Translations under genes and position numbers: made by a program
From: an uncultured Acetatifactor sp.
GTDB lineage: Bacteria > Bacillota > Clostridia > Lachnospirales > Lachnospiraceae
NCBI GenBank assembly: GCA_948496895.1
Contig: CAOOJO010000146.1
Coordinates: forward strand, 1-6,764
DNA length: 6,764 nucleotides
Reading direction: 5' to 3'
Notes under the pieces: generated by a model
What the model saw: the letters and a program-made list of their open reading frames with translations, nothing else
Told to the model about the DNA's origin: nothing
Databases searched by the model: none
Shown here: positions 1 to 6,662 of the stretch, in pieces
Layout: every line of letters starts with the position of its first letter
Numbering within the stretch: the first letter of the stretch is position 1

Positions 1-931
1 TGAGCCTTTTGCTGATGCCGAAGTAGTAGGCGGGGCTGTACATGTAGATGTTCTTGCTGCCGTCCTGGCTGAGGAAGGGCATGAGACCCAGCTTGTCGCC
101 GGTCTCCGGAAGCTCCGTGATGTTCACGAGCTGTACCGTGGTGCAGAACACGGCTTTCCGGTTGCCAAGGTAGTCCAGGATCAGCTGCGGGTTGTTCCGG
201 TCCGCAGGGTCTGTGTGGAACATGCCGATGTCGATATAGCGCTGGACATAGTCAAAGGTGTCTTCCCACATGCCTGCGGCGGCAGCGTCCCCCGCCAGGA
301 AGTCCCGCTCCCAGTTCACGCCCTCGGGGGTGGTGAGCCAGGAGGTCTTGGCCAGGTTGAACACGGTGGAGAAGGGGTCTCCGGTGAAATGGGTGCCCAC
401 CACCCCGGGCAGCAGGCCGGCCTCCTGAATCTCCGCGCACAGGGCCTCCAGCTCCTGGAAATTATTGGGCAGCTCCCAGCCGTGCTCCTCCATCAGGGTC
501 TTGTTGTAGTAGATGCCGTACATGGCGTTGCTGGTGGGCAGCAGGTAGACGCCGCCGTCGATGGACACCTGGTCCAGGAGAGCGGTGGAGAAGTCGTTCA
601 CGAAAGGATACCCGGATAGGTCCACCAGGCGCTCCTTTGCCAGCTCCTCGTCCAGAATCTGTGAGGTGATGAAGATGTCGGCGATATCGTCGGCCCGCAT
701 CTGGGCCCAGCTATAGCCCGTCATGTTTCCTCCGGTATAGGAGGTGAACTCCAGTTCTATATCGGGGTAGGTCTCGTTCAGCAGCGTGAGGAATTTAGCA
801 TGCTTGCCCAGGCCGCCCCAGGTGACCCAGGTCAGGGCGTCGCTTTTCGCGCCGGGGGAGGCCGCGCAGGAGGAGAGCAGCAGTGCGGCTGCTGCCAGGA
901 TGGACAGGCATCGCAGCGTTTTTCTCGTCAT
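1..931 (-). CDS. Extracellular solute-binding lipoprotein, family 1 (carbohydrate type), C-terminus cut by window edge
   Basis: The frame is open from ATG 931-929 to the left edge, giving 310 residues without a stop. Family members usually run about 420-550 residues, so roughly a quarter or more is missing. The start is preceded by AAAGGA at 947-942. Residues 1-22 form a lipoprotein signal: basic start (MTRK), hydrophobic stretch about 9-19, and lipobox LSSC with the lipidated Cys at C22. The mature part opens with ALTWVTWGG, as first beta strands of sugar-binding proteins do. Residues 128-146 (GVYLLPTSN...YGIYYNK) match the typical hinge-region signature of family 1 binding proteins. It should sit on the outer face of the membrane and bind a sugar or oligosaccharide. 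It is divergent from the kinase gene and not in the permease operon, so it may serve a different transporter or act in sensing (inference). Ligand unknown. Confidence 0.9.
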   Translation of the reverse strand, partial: MTRKTLRCLSILAAAALLLSSCAASPGAKSDALTWVTWGGLGKHAKFLTLLNETYPDIELEFTSYTGGNMTGYSWAQMRADDIADIFITSQILDEELAKERLVDLSGYPFVNDFSTALLDQVSIDGGVYLLPTSNAMYGIYYNKTLMEEHGWELPNNFQELEALCAEIQEAGLLPGVVGTHFTGDPFSTVFNLAKTSWLTTPEGVNWERDFLAGDAAAAGMWEDTFDYVQRYIDIGMFHTDPADRNNPQLILDYLGNRKAVFCTTVQLVNITELPETGDKLGLMPFLSQDGSKNIYMYSPAYYFGISKRL

Positions 932-978
932 AGTGGAATGATCCTTTCTTGTTGGGTGCGATTTTATGCTTCTATTTT

Positions 979-1008
979 ATCATATGGGGGAGCAGGCTGC
1001 AAGGTCAA
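979..1008 (-). promoter_or_regulatory. Sigma-A-type promoter of the divergent solute-binding lipoprotein gene
   Basis: Read on the minus strand, TTGACC (1008-1003) is followed by an 18-bp spacer and TATGAT (984-979), then AAAAT. The predicted transcript start is near 972, giving a leader of about 41 nt with the AAAGGA ribosome binding site. The match to consensus is good (5/6 and 5/6). It lies within an otherwise GC-rich intergenic stretch, which makes the AT-rich -10 stand out. Confidence 0.65.
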
Positions 1009-1083
1009 CGCTTGCGCGCGGTTTATTTTGGCTTATTGGGAGGATTGAAGCGCGGACGCGGGAGGCGGGATGGGCCTGGCGGC

Positions 1084-1096
1084 TGCGGAAACCGCA
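1084..1096. repeat. Short inverted repeat upstream of the kinase promoter
   Basis: TGCGG-AAA-CCGCA is a perfect 5-bp inverted repeat with a 3-nt centre. It ends 18 bp upstream of the -35 element of the plus-strand promoter and lies between the two divergent promoters. It could be a regulator half-site pair. It is short enough to occur by chance in GC-rich DNA. Confidence 0.25.
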
Positions 1097-1114
1097 AAGG
1101 ACAGGCGATAGCAG

Positions 1115-1144
1115 TTGACGCGGACGGCCAGGATAGGGTATACT
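1115..1144 (+). promoter_or_regulatory. Sigma-A-type promoter of the kinase/regulator operon
   Basis: TTGACG (1115-1120), an 18-bp spacer and TATACT (1139-1144) together match consensus at 10 of 12 bases. The transcript start is expected near 1151, only about 17 nt before the GTG start at 1168, so the leader is very short. The strength suggests steady basal expression of the two-component pair. A TAGGGTA copy (1134-1140) overlaps the -10; the same 7-mer lies in the putative activator site at 4712-4718. Confidence 0.7.
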
Positions 1145-1153
1145 GAAAAAAAT

Positions 1154-1160
1154 GAAGGAT
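1154..1160 (+). promoter_or_regulatory. Ribosome binding site that decides the GTG start of the kinase
   Basis: GAAGGAT ends 7 nt before GTG 1168-1170, a normal spacing. The in-frame ATG at 1177-1179 would be 16 nt away and has no better site of its own, so the GTG start is preferred. The site is overlapped by a 3-codon mini-ORF (ATG AAG GAT TAG, 1152-1163). Confidence 0.6.
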
Positions 1161-1167
1161 TAGACGG

Positions 1168-3144
1168 GTGGACGTAATGGGGAGGATTAGGAGACTGCTG
1201 GAACGCTTAGCGGGAATGAAGCTGCAATATCGGATGTTCCTGATATACATATTTGGCGGGGCGCTGCCCATCATTTTGATTGGGCTGTACCTTGTGCACG
1301 GCATTTCCAGGATTCTCATAGAGCAGGTGGAGCAGGGGGAGGCCACGGAGCTGCAGATGATTCGCAGCCAGGCGGAGGAGATGCTCTCCACGGTGGGCAC
1401 GGTGACGAAATATTTCTATTTCGACCCCGGCCTGGAGGAGATTTCCGGCAGGCAGTACACGGATTATCAGCAGATGGTGGACGACTACAAGGCCTACACG
1501 GGCTTTCAGGATTATACCAGATACTACAACAGGATAATCGCCTGGGTGAACATCTATATGGAGAACGACACGCTGGCGGAGAACTCCCGCTTCGGCAAGC
1601 TGACCCCGGAGCGGAAGCAGGAGGAGTGGTACAGCGCCGTGAAGGAGCGAAACGGCGGCGCGGTCTGGCGCTACCGTCCCATCCCCTCCATGCACCAGGA
1701 CGCCCTGGCCATGCTGCGCATGCTCAAGACCGAGAAGGGGGAGGATGTGGGCGTCCTGGCGGTGTACATCCGTCCGGAGCGGTTCGAGACGCTGCTGCGG
1801 GAGCGGGGATGCGATACCTTCGTGCTGCTGAACGGGGAGACTGTGGTGACGGACATGGGGCAGACGCTGGGGCGGGATGACATTGTGGGGCTCCTGCCCG
1901 CCGGGTTGCCCTCTGGGTTATCTTCCAGGCTGTCCTCGGGAGGCGGGGAGACCCAGGAGAGCGTACATATCGGAGGCAAGAAATACCTGATGACCTGCGA
2001 GACCCTGGAGCTGGTGGAGTCGGAGGACTATCTGCAGATAGTCAGCTTCCGGGCCTATGAGGACATCCTGGGGGCGGTACGCGGGCAGAATACCCGCAGC
2101 ATCCTGTTTTTCGCCGTCAGCGTCATCCTGTCCGTCAGCGTCATCCTGATATTCTCCCGCTCCTTCGCGGGCAGGGTGGAGCGGTTCCGGGTGCAGATGC
2201 ACCGGGCCGCCCAGGGGCAGTTCGAGCTGGAGGAGATCGGCGGGAGCGATGAAATCGCCAGCCTTTACGACTACCTGGGGACCATGATCGGGGAGATCCA
2301 GCGTCTGCTGGCGGAGGTCTATCAGGAACGGCTCCATGCCGACCGCCTGACCATCCAGCAGAAGGACGCGGAGTTCAAGATGCTGGCCAGCCAGATCAAT
2401 CCCCATTTCCTGTACAACACGCTGGAGACCATCCGCATGAAGGCCCGCAGGAGCGGCCAGGGGGACATCGAGGAGATCGTCAAGATGCTGGCCAAGATCA
2501 TGCGCAGCTATATCCAGATCAGCGAGACGGACACGCCCCTGAGCAAGGAGATCGAGCTGGTGGAGTGCTATCTGAAGATTCAGCAGCACCGCTTCGGGGA
2601 GCGTATCCGCTACCATATTTACGTGGAGCCTGCCCTGGAGGATTACAAGATACTGCCCTTGGTCATCCAGCCCATCGTGGAGAATTCCATCATCCACGGG
2701 CTGGAGAGCAAGGAGGGGGAGGGGAATATCCATATCAGTGCAAGGAAGAAAGATGGATATGTAGTCATATCCGTGGAGGACGACGGGCTGGGGATTCCCG
2801 CAGGGCAGCTGGAGAGCATGCGCCAGAGGCTGAACCGGTACGACGCCAGGGGGCGGCACATCGGCGTGGCCAATGTCCACCAGCGGGTGAGGCTGAAATA
2901 CGGCGAGGCCTACGGCGTAAGGATTGAGAGCGGGGAGAACAGCTTCACCAGGGTGGACATCTATCTGCCGGGGCTCCCTGTGAAATCCATGGGCCCTGAA
3001 AGCAGCGCTCCGGAACCGGGAAGCGATGTCCTGGAACCGAAGACGGAAAACAGCGGCAAGCGGGATACAGAGAACGCGATATACGATTCAATGTACGAAG
3101 GAAAGGCAGGTAGGCGCAGTGTACAGAGCGATGATAATCGATGA
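1168..3144 (+). CDS. YesM-type sensor histidine kinase with large extracytoplasmic domain
   Basis: A 658-residue membrane kinase of a two-component system. It has TM1 at about 24-44, an extracytoplasmic sensor region about 45-310 (position and size fit the double-Cache domains of this family) and TM2 at about 311-331. A HAMP-like linker (about 332-385) and coiled helix follow. The His_kinase domain has phospho-acceptor H413 in QINPHFLYNTL. The ATPase domain shows the N-box PIVENSIIHG (N506), G1 box VEDDGLGIP (536-544) and HIGVANVHQRVRLKYG (564-579). Core homology ends near 600 (VDIYLPG). Residues 601-658 are a hydrophilic tail with no recognisable domain, longer than usual, whose coding end contains the regulator's ribosome binding site and start. 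Residues 243-258 hold a four-unit tandem repeat in the sensor region. The GTG start is chosen for its GAAGGAT site. The pair likely senses an extracellular carbohydrate; the ligand is unknown. Confidence 0.93.
   Translation: MDVMGRIRRLLERLAGMKLQYRMFLIYIFGGALPIILIGLYLVHGISRILIEQVEQGEATELQMIRSQAEEMLSTVGTVTKYFYFDPGLEEISGRQYTDYQQMVDDYKAYTGFQDYTRYYNRIIAWVNIYMENDTLAENSRFGKLTPERKQEEWYSAVKERNGGAVWRYRPIPSMHQDALAMLRMLKTEKGEDVGVLAVYIRPERFETLLRERGCDTFVLLNGETVVTDMGQTLGRDDIVGLLPAGLPSGLSSRLSSGGGETQESVHIGGKKYLMTCETLELVESEDYLQIVSFRAYEDILGAVRGQNTRSILFFAVSVILSVSVILIFSRSFAGRVERFRVQMHRAAQGQFELEEIGGSDEIASLYDYLGTMIGEIQRLLAEVYQERLHADRLTIQQKDAEFKMLASQINPHFLYNTLETIRMKARRSGQGDIEEIVKMLAKIMRSYIQISETDTPLSKEIELVECYLKIQQHRFGERIRYHIYVEPALEDYKILPLVIQPIVENSIIHGLESKEGEGNIHISARKKDGYVVISVEDDGLGIPAGQLESMRQRLNRYDARGRHIGVANVHQRVRLKYGEAYGVRIESGENSFTRVDIYLPGLPVKSMGPESSAPEPGSDVLEPKTENSGKRDTENAIYDSMYEGKAGRRSVQSDDNR
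1894..1941 (+). repeat. Four degenerate 12-bp in-frame tandem repeats in the kinase sensor domain
   Basis: Four consecutive 12-nt units encode LPAG, LPSG, LSSR and LSSG (kinase residues 243-258). The units share a leading Leu codon and a Gly or Arg ending, and the first two match at 9 of 12 bases. The segment probably forms a flexible loop in the extracytoplasmic region. It looks like past slippage or duplication that kept the frame. Confidence 0.5.
3098..3114 (+). promoter_or_regulatory. Ribosome binding site of the response regulator, inside the kinase gene
   Basis: A purine-rich stretch (AAGGAAAGG at 3098-3106, then GGCAGG to 3110 and TAGG to 3114) precedes GTG 3119. It lies within the last codons of the kinase, so ribosomes finishing the kinase can restart on the regulator. 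It supports GTG 3119 over the in-frame ATG at 3026 (deep inside the kinase gene) and over ATG 3131, which would remove the first beta strand of the receiver domain. Confidence 0.55.
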
Positions 3145-4660
3145 TGAGGAAATCGTCAGGTGGGGCATACGCGACCTAATCGACTGGGAGGCGTCAGGGT
3201 TCGAGCTGTGCGAGGACGGAAAGGACGGGCGGGACGGCCTGAAGAAGCTCCTGGAGGCCGCGCCGGACCTGGCCCTGGTGGACATCAAGATGCCGGGCAT
3301 CCAGGGGATAGAGCTGATCCGCCTGGCCAGGGAGGCGGGCTTTCGGGGCCATTTCGTCATCCTCACGGGCTATTCGGAATTTGAATTCGCGAAAGCGGCC
3401 ATCTCCCTGGGGGTGGAGGAATACCTGCTCAAGCCCGTGGACGAGGAGGAGCTGGCCCGCTGCGTGGAGAAGGTGCGCCGCAGCCTGGATGAACAGGCCA
3501 GGGAGAGACGGCGGCAGGATGCCCATGAGGAGACCGCCAGGGAGGAGCTGCTGCGGGGAATCCTTCTGCGCAGGGAGTCGAGGGAGAGCCTGGAAGAGCA
3601 GATGGCCCGGTTGGGCATGTCATTCGGGGAGGGGAGCCTGTGCGCGGCGATATTGACGGACGGGGGGGCAAATGAGGAAGAGCAGGAAAAGGCGGAAAAG
3701 GCTTCCCGGAAATGGGAGGACTTCGGGAAGGACTCCTCGCTCTATCGGTACAGGGCCACCATGGAGGAGCGGCTGGTGCTGGTCGGCCAGGGCATGGACC
3801 ACAAGACCTGGGCCAGGAGGCTCTCCCAGCGCAATGAGCGGCTGAAGGCCAGATACGGCACGGGCTTTGTCATCGCCGTGGGCAATACGGTGGGGAACTG
3901 GTACGAGCTGTCCTATTCCTACAAGCTGGCGAAATCCCTGCTGGAGCAGGAGTTCCTGCTGGGGCAGGGCAGCGTGCTTTCCATCGGGGCCATCGAGGAG
4001 CTGCAGAGAAAAGCGGAGAATCCCCCCGCCGAGTACTTCCTGATGCTGGCGGAGATGGGGGACCTGGACGGCATCCGGGAGGGCGTGGAGAAGTTCCGGA
4101 CCTACTGCATCCGGAACCTGGTGAAGGAGGCGGATGTGAAGATGCAGGTGCTCTACAACCTGATGACCGTGAAGGCCGGCATAGAGAAGAAGTACGGCTC
4201 CTGCGGGGGAGACGTGGCAGGGCTTCTGGAGCAGCTTGGCGGCGTGGGGCAGCTGGACCAGGTGATGGAGCTGTACCGGGAGATTCTGCAGGACATCTGC
4301 GTCAACATCGGCAGGGACGGCTCCGACACCGTGATCAAGCGGATGTACTATTACATGGAGAAGAATTACGGACAGGAGATGAAGCTGGAGAGCTTCGCCA
4401 GGATGTTCAATTACAACGCCAACTATCTGGGCAAGCTGTTCCGCAGGGAGATCGGCGACAGCTTCAACAATATCCTGGACTCCATCCGCATCACCAACGC
4501 CAAGCGGCTGCTGGAGGAGACGGACATGAAGGTCTACCAGATCTCCGAGCAGGTGGGATATAAGAACGTGGACTATTTCTACCTGAAGTTCAACAAATAC
4601 GTGGGCATCAGCCCCAGGGAATACCAGAAGGAGGTTTCGGAAGGGCAGAAGGGCGGCTGA
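3119..4660 (+). CDS. YesN-type response regulator: receiver domain plus AraC-family DNA-binding domain
   Basis: From GTG 3119 the protein has 513 residues and begins MYRAMIIDDEEIVRWGI, a typical family start. The frame is open from ATG 3026, but those 31 extra residues precede the receiver and look like kinase-gene overlap. Receiver domain about 1-125: acidic pair D8/D9, phospho-acceptor D55 (LVDIKMPG), T83 (ILTGYSEFEFA) and K105 (YLLKPVD). Residues about 126-400 are the long helical middle region usual in this family. The AraC-type domain covers about 402-507, with one helix-turn-helix at about 422-445 (LESFARMFNYNANYLGKLF) and a second at about 471-500 (YQISEQVGYKN...FNKYVGISP). It overlaps the kinase gene by 26 nt, so the two are translationally coupled. 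Phosphorylated regulator probably activates the permease promoter just downstream. Expected DNA sites are paired direct repeats, as seen at 4707-4741. Confidence 0.94.
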   Translation: MYRAMIIDDEEIVRWGIRDLIDWEASGFELCEDGKDGRDGLKKLLEAAPDLALVDIKMPGIQGIELIRLAREAGFRGHFVILTGYSEFEFAKAAISLGVEEYLLKPVDEEELARCVEKVRRSLDEQARERRRQDAHEETAREELLRGILLRRESRESLEEQMARLGMSFGEGSLCAAILTDGGANEEEQEKAEKASRKWEDFGKDSSLYRYRATMEERLVLVGQGMDHKTWARRLSQRNERLKARYGTGFVIAVGNTVGNWYELSYSYKLAKSLLEQEFLLGQGSVLSIGAIEELQRKAENPPAEYFLMLAEMGDLDGIREGVEKFRTYCIRNLVKEADVKMQVLYNLMTVKAGIEKKYGSCGGDVAGLLEQLGGVGQLDQVMELYREILQDICVNIGRDGSDTVIKRMYYYMEKNYGQEMKLESFARMFNYNANYLGKLFRREIGDSFNNILDSIRITNAKRLLEETDMKVYQISEQVGYKNVDYFYLKFNKYVGISPREYQKEVSEGQKGG

Positions 4661-4673
4661 GAGGCCGCTTTTC
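4648..4673 (+). terminator. Weak intrinsic-terminator-like hairpin at the end of the regulator gene
   Basis: GCGGC (4653-4657) and GCCGC (4664-4668) form a 5-bp GC stem with a 6-nt loop that contains the regulator's stop codon. Four T residues follow (4669-4672), and the purines at 4648-4652 can pair with the T-tract to lengthen the stem. The short U-tract suggests partial termination, so some read-through into the permease operon is likely. Confidence 0.5.
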
Positions 4674-4706
4674 CTATGCGCAGGCCCCTACTCGAATGCA
4701 GGTAAG

Positions 4707-4741
4707 ATTTTTAGGGTAAAACGCCACCCATTTTCAGGGTA
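4707..4741 (+). promoter_or_regulatory. Putative AraC-family activator site: two direct repeats ATTTTYAGGGTA, 23 bp apart
   Basis: ATTTTTAGGGTA (4707-4718) and ATTTTCAGGGTA (4730-4741) match at 11 of 12 bases and lie in the same orientation, 23 bp start to start, about two helical turns. The second copy ends at the position of the -35 element of the permease promoter. This is the classic layout for class II activation by AraC-type proteins, which carry two helix-turn-helix motifs per monomer. The gene just upstream encodes such a regulator. That the regulator binds here is inference. Confidence 0.55.
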
Positions 4742-4768
4742 TCGGAAAATTCATCCTTTTTTTATAAT
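4740..4768 (+). promoter_or_regulatory. Promoter of the permease operon: perfect -10, no consensus -35
   Basis: TATAAT at 4763-4768 is a perfect -10 in an AT-rich stretch. At 17-bp spacing the -35 position (4740-4745) reads TATCGG, a poor match, and 16- or 18-bp spacing is no better. There is no TG extension before the -10. The transcript start is expected near 4775, leaving a leader of about 22 nt with the ribosome binding site, too short for a riboswitch. A weak -35 next to the direct repeats suggests activator dependence. Confidence 0.65.
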
Positions 4769-4796
4769 TTCTTTAGAAAAAGGAGGTAGCCGAAAC

Positions 4797-5732
4797 ATGA
4801 AAGAAACCACGAAACTCAAACCCCAAAAGGAGAAGTTCAGCTGGAAGCTGATGTGGCGGCAAAGATTCCTGCTATTGATGTCCGTGCCCTTCGTCATCTG
4901 GCTGATCGTCTTCAAGTACATCCCTCTCTGGGGCTGGACCATGGCCTTCCAGGACGTGACGCCCAAGTCCTTCGCCCAGCCCATCTGGCAGAGGGGCTTT
5001 GCGGGCCTGGACAATTTCGCCAAGGCGTTCACCGACAGGCTCTTCGCCCAGACCATGATCAACACCATCGGCACCAGCATCCTGGGGATCCTGCTGGGCA
5101 CGGTCTTCGCCATCCTGTTCGCCCTGATGATGAACGAGATCCGGTTCACCAGGTTCAAGAAGGTGACCCAGACCGTGTCCTATCTGCCCCACTTCGTGTC
5201 CTGGGTCATCATCGCCAGCATCGCCAAGATGCTCTTGAACGACGGCGGCGCGGTGGACACCTTACTGGGGAAGCAGCTCCACCTGATGTCCACCAACTCC
5301 CCTGTGTTCTGGCTGGTGGTGTGCCTGATCAATGTGTGGAAGGAGATGGGATGGGACGCCATCATCTATCTCTCCGCCATGGCGGGCATCGACCAGGGCC
5401 TCTATGAAGCCGCCAAGGTGGACGGCGCGGGGCGCTTCAAGCGGATCTGGCACATCACCCTGCCCAGCATCAAGCCCACTGTCACCGTGCTGCTGATCAT
5501 GAGCATCGGAAGCGCCCTGAACGTAGGCATGGAGCGGCAGATGCTCTTAAGCAATGGCATCGTGCAGGACCACGCTATGGTGCTTAGCTGGTTCGCTTAC
5601 ATCCGAGGCATCGGCAACAACAACTATGGCTTAGGTACCGCAATCGGCGTGTTCCAGTCCATCGTCAGCATCGCCCTGCTGTTGATTGCCAACAAGATCG
5701 CCGGGATGCTGGGCGAGAGCAAGCTGGTATAG
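4797..5732 (+). CDS. Carbohydrate ABC transporter permease, LplB type (CUT1 family, first permease)
   Basis: A 311-residue inner-membrane subunit of a sugar importer. AAGGAGGT (4780-4787) sits 9 nt before ATG 4797, a strong ribosome binding site that fixes the start. Six membrane segments are visible at about 24-43, 87-112, 125-147, 168-195, 228-248 and 282-302. The opening FVIWLIVFKYIPLWGWTMAFQD (residues 32-53, in part) is characteristic of the LplB/YteP group. The EAA loop that contacts the ATPase is E204-A-A-KVDGAGRFKRIWHITLP (to 223). Length is normal. It probably pairs with the next permease as a heterodimer. No ATPase gene follows, as is usual for this group, which borrows a shared MsmK/MsmX-type ATPase. 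Substrates of relatives are oligosaccharides of plant or host glycans; the substrate here is not determinable. Confidence 0.95.
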   Translation: MKETTKLKPQKEKFSWKLMWRQRFLLLMSVPFVIWLIVFKYIPLWGWTMAFQDVTPKSFAQPIWQRGFAGLDNFAKAFTDRLFAQTMINTIGTSILGILLGTVFAILFALMMNEIRFTRFKKVTQTVSYLPHFVSWVIIASIAKMLLNDGGAVDTLLGKQLHLMSTNSPVFWLVVCLINVWKEMGWDAIIYLSAMAGIDQGLYEAAKVDGAGRFKRIWHITLPSIKPTVTVLLIMSIGSALNVGMERQMLLSNGIVQDHAMVLSWFAYIRGIGNNNYGLGTAIGVFQSIVSIALLLIANKIAGMLGESKLV

Positions 5733-5736
5733 GAGG
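5731..5736 (+). promoter_or_regulatory. Ribosome binding site deciding the start of the second permease
   Basis: AGGAGG overlaps the stop codon of the first permease (TAG at 5730-5732) and ends 8 nt before ATG 5745. A GTG at 5736-5738 is in frame but lies within this site, so it cannot be the main start. The overlap of stop and ribosome binding site implies coupled translation of the two permeases. Confidence 0.85.
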
Positions 5737-5744
5737 TGCGGAAA

Positions 5745-6638
5745 ATGGCTAATACTTATGAAATCAAAAACAATTCCAAGGGCGAGAAAGCGTTCGACTA
5801 TGTGCTTGCGGTAATATTTGTCCTGATCATTGCCATGACGGTGTATCCGTTCCTGAACGTGCTGGCAATCTCCTTAAACGACCCTATGGACACCATGCGG
5901 AACGTGAACTTCATCATTCCCAGGGTATTCTCCGTGAGTAACTACATCTATGTCTTCACAGAAAACAATCTGGGCGGTCCCTTTGTGATGTCAGTGGTCA
6001 GGACGCTGATCGGGACGCTGGTAGGCGTGATCTGCACGGCCATGCTCTCCTATGTGCTCAGCCGTAAGGATTTCTACTTCAACAAGCTGTTCACCATGTT
6101 GTTCATCGTCACCATGTATGTCAGCGGCGGCATGATTCCCGAGTACCTGCTGATCACCAGGACACTGCACATGGGCAACAATTTCCTGGTATACGTGGTT
6201 CCGGGCATGATCTGGGTGTACAACGTGATCTTGATGCGCTCCTTCATCGAGGGGTTGCCCATGGCCCTGCAGGAGGCGGCCAAGATAGACGGGGCCAATG
6301 ACTTCATCATCTGGGCCAGGATCATACTGCCCCTGTGCGCGCCGTCCCTGGCCACCGTGGCCCTGTTCGTGGCGGTGGGCCAGTGGAACTCCTTCATGGA
6401 CACCTATCTGTACGCCAGGGAGCTGCCTACTTTGCAGTATGTGCTGTATGAGATCATGGAGAAGGCCACCATCAAGATCGACCCCCACGCGCCGGCGGGC
6501 ACCCTGCAGAACGCGGTGTCTCCCATGTCCGTTCGTATGGCCATCACAGTCATCGCCACAGTGCCTATTTTGGTGGTATACCCGTTCCTGCAGAAGTATT
6601 TCGTGGGCGGCATGACAGTAGGCGCGGTGAAGGATTAA
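5745..6638 (+). CDS. Carbohydrate ABC transporter permease, LplC/YtcP type (CUT1 family, second permease)
   Basis: From ATG 5745 the protein has 297 residues, the normal length for this family. Membrane segments lie at about 18-38, 81-105, 113-133, 146-167, 200-218 and 264-284. The EAA loop reads EAAKIDGANDFIIWARIILP (177-196), with all consensus residues kept. The C-terminus QKYFVGGMTVGAVKD is typical of the LplC/YtcP/AraQ group. The gene starts 12 nt after the first permease's stop and is translationally coupled to it, so the two should be made in equal amounts and form the membrane channel. The start is set by AGGAGG at 5731-5736. Confidence 0.95.
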   Translation: MANTYEIKNNSKGEKAFDYVLAVIFVLIIAMTVYPFLNVLAISLNDPMDTMRNVNFIIPRVFSVSNYIYVFTENNLGGPFVMSVVRTLIGTLVGVICTAMLSYVLSRKDFYFNKLFTMLFIVTMYVSGGMIPEYLLITRTLHMGNNFLVYVVPGMIWVYNVILMRSFIEGLPMALQEAAKIDGANDFIIWARIILPLCAPSLATVALFVAVGQWNSFMDTYLYARELPTLQYVLYEIMEKATIKIDPHAPAGTLQNAVSPMSVRMAITVIATVPILVVYPFLQKYFVGGMTVGAVKD

Positions 6639-6662
6639 GCATAAGTTGTATTCAAATATAAA

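Noticed and set aside
1918..2880. Long open frame of 320 codons on the minus strand, antisense to the kinase
   Set aside because: It lies wholly within the kinase gene, which has unmistakable domains. The antisense product is Leu/Gln/His/Pro-rich without domain signatures, as expected from GC-rich codon use in the real frame.
3026..3118. N-terminal extension of the response regulator by 31 residues from ATG 3026
   Set aside because: The extra residues precede the canonical receiver start, carry no homology I recognise, and the start has no clear ribosome binding site; GTG 3119 fits better.
4755..4783. Inverted repeat CCTTTTT / AAAAAGG that could hide the ribosome binding site of the first permease
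   Set aside because: The left arm lies upstream of and beside the TATAAT, so it would not be in the transcript starting near 4775 and cannot form an RNA hairpin there.
4661..4796. Possible riboswitch or attenuator in the gap before the permease operon
   Set aside because: The predicted leader is only about 22 nt, and no conserved riboswitch core or stable multi-stem structure is apparent.
4853..5407. Open frame of 184 codons overlapping the first permease in another plus-strand frame
   Set aside because: It is rich in His, Arg, Gly and Pro with no membrane segments or domain and lies inside a clear permease gene; it is a frame shadow.
5991..6488. Open frame of 165 codons antisense to the second permease
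   Set aside because: No ribosome binding site or domain was found, and it sits inside a well-supported permease.
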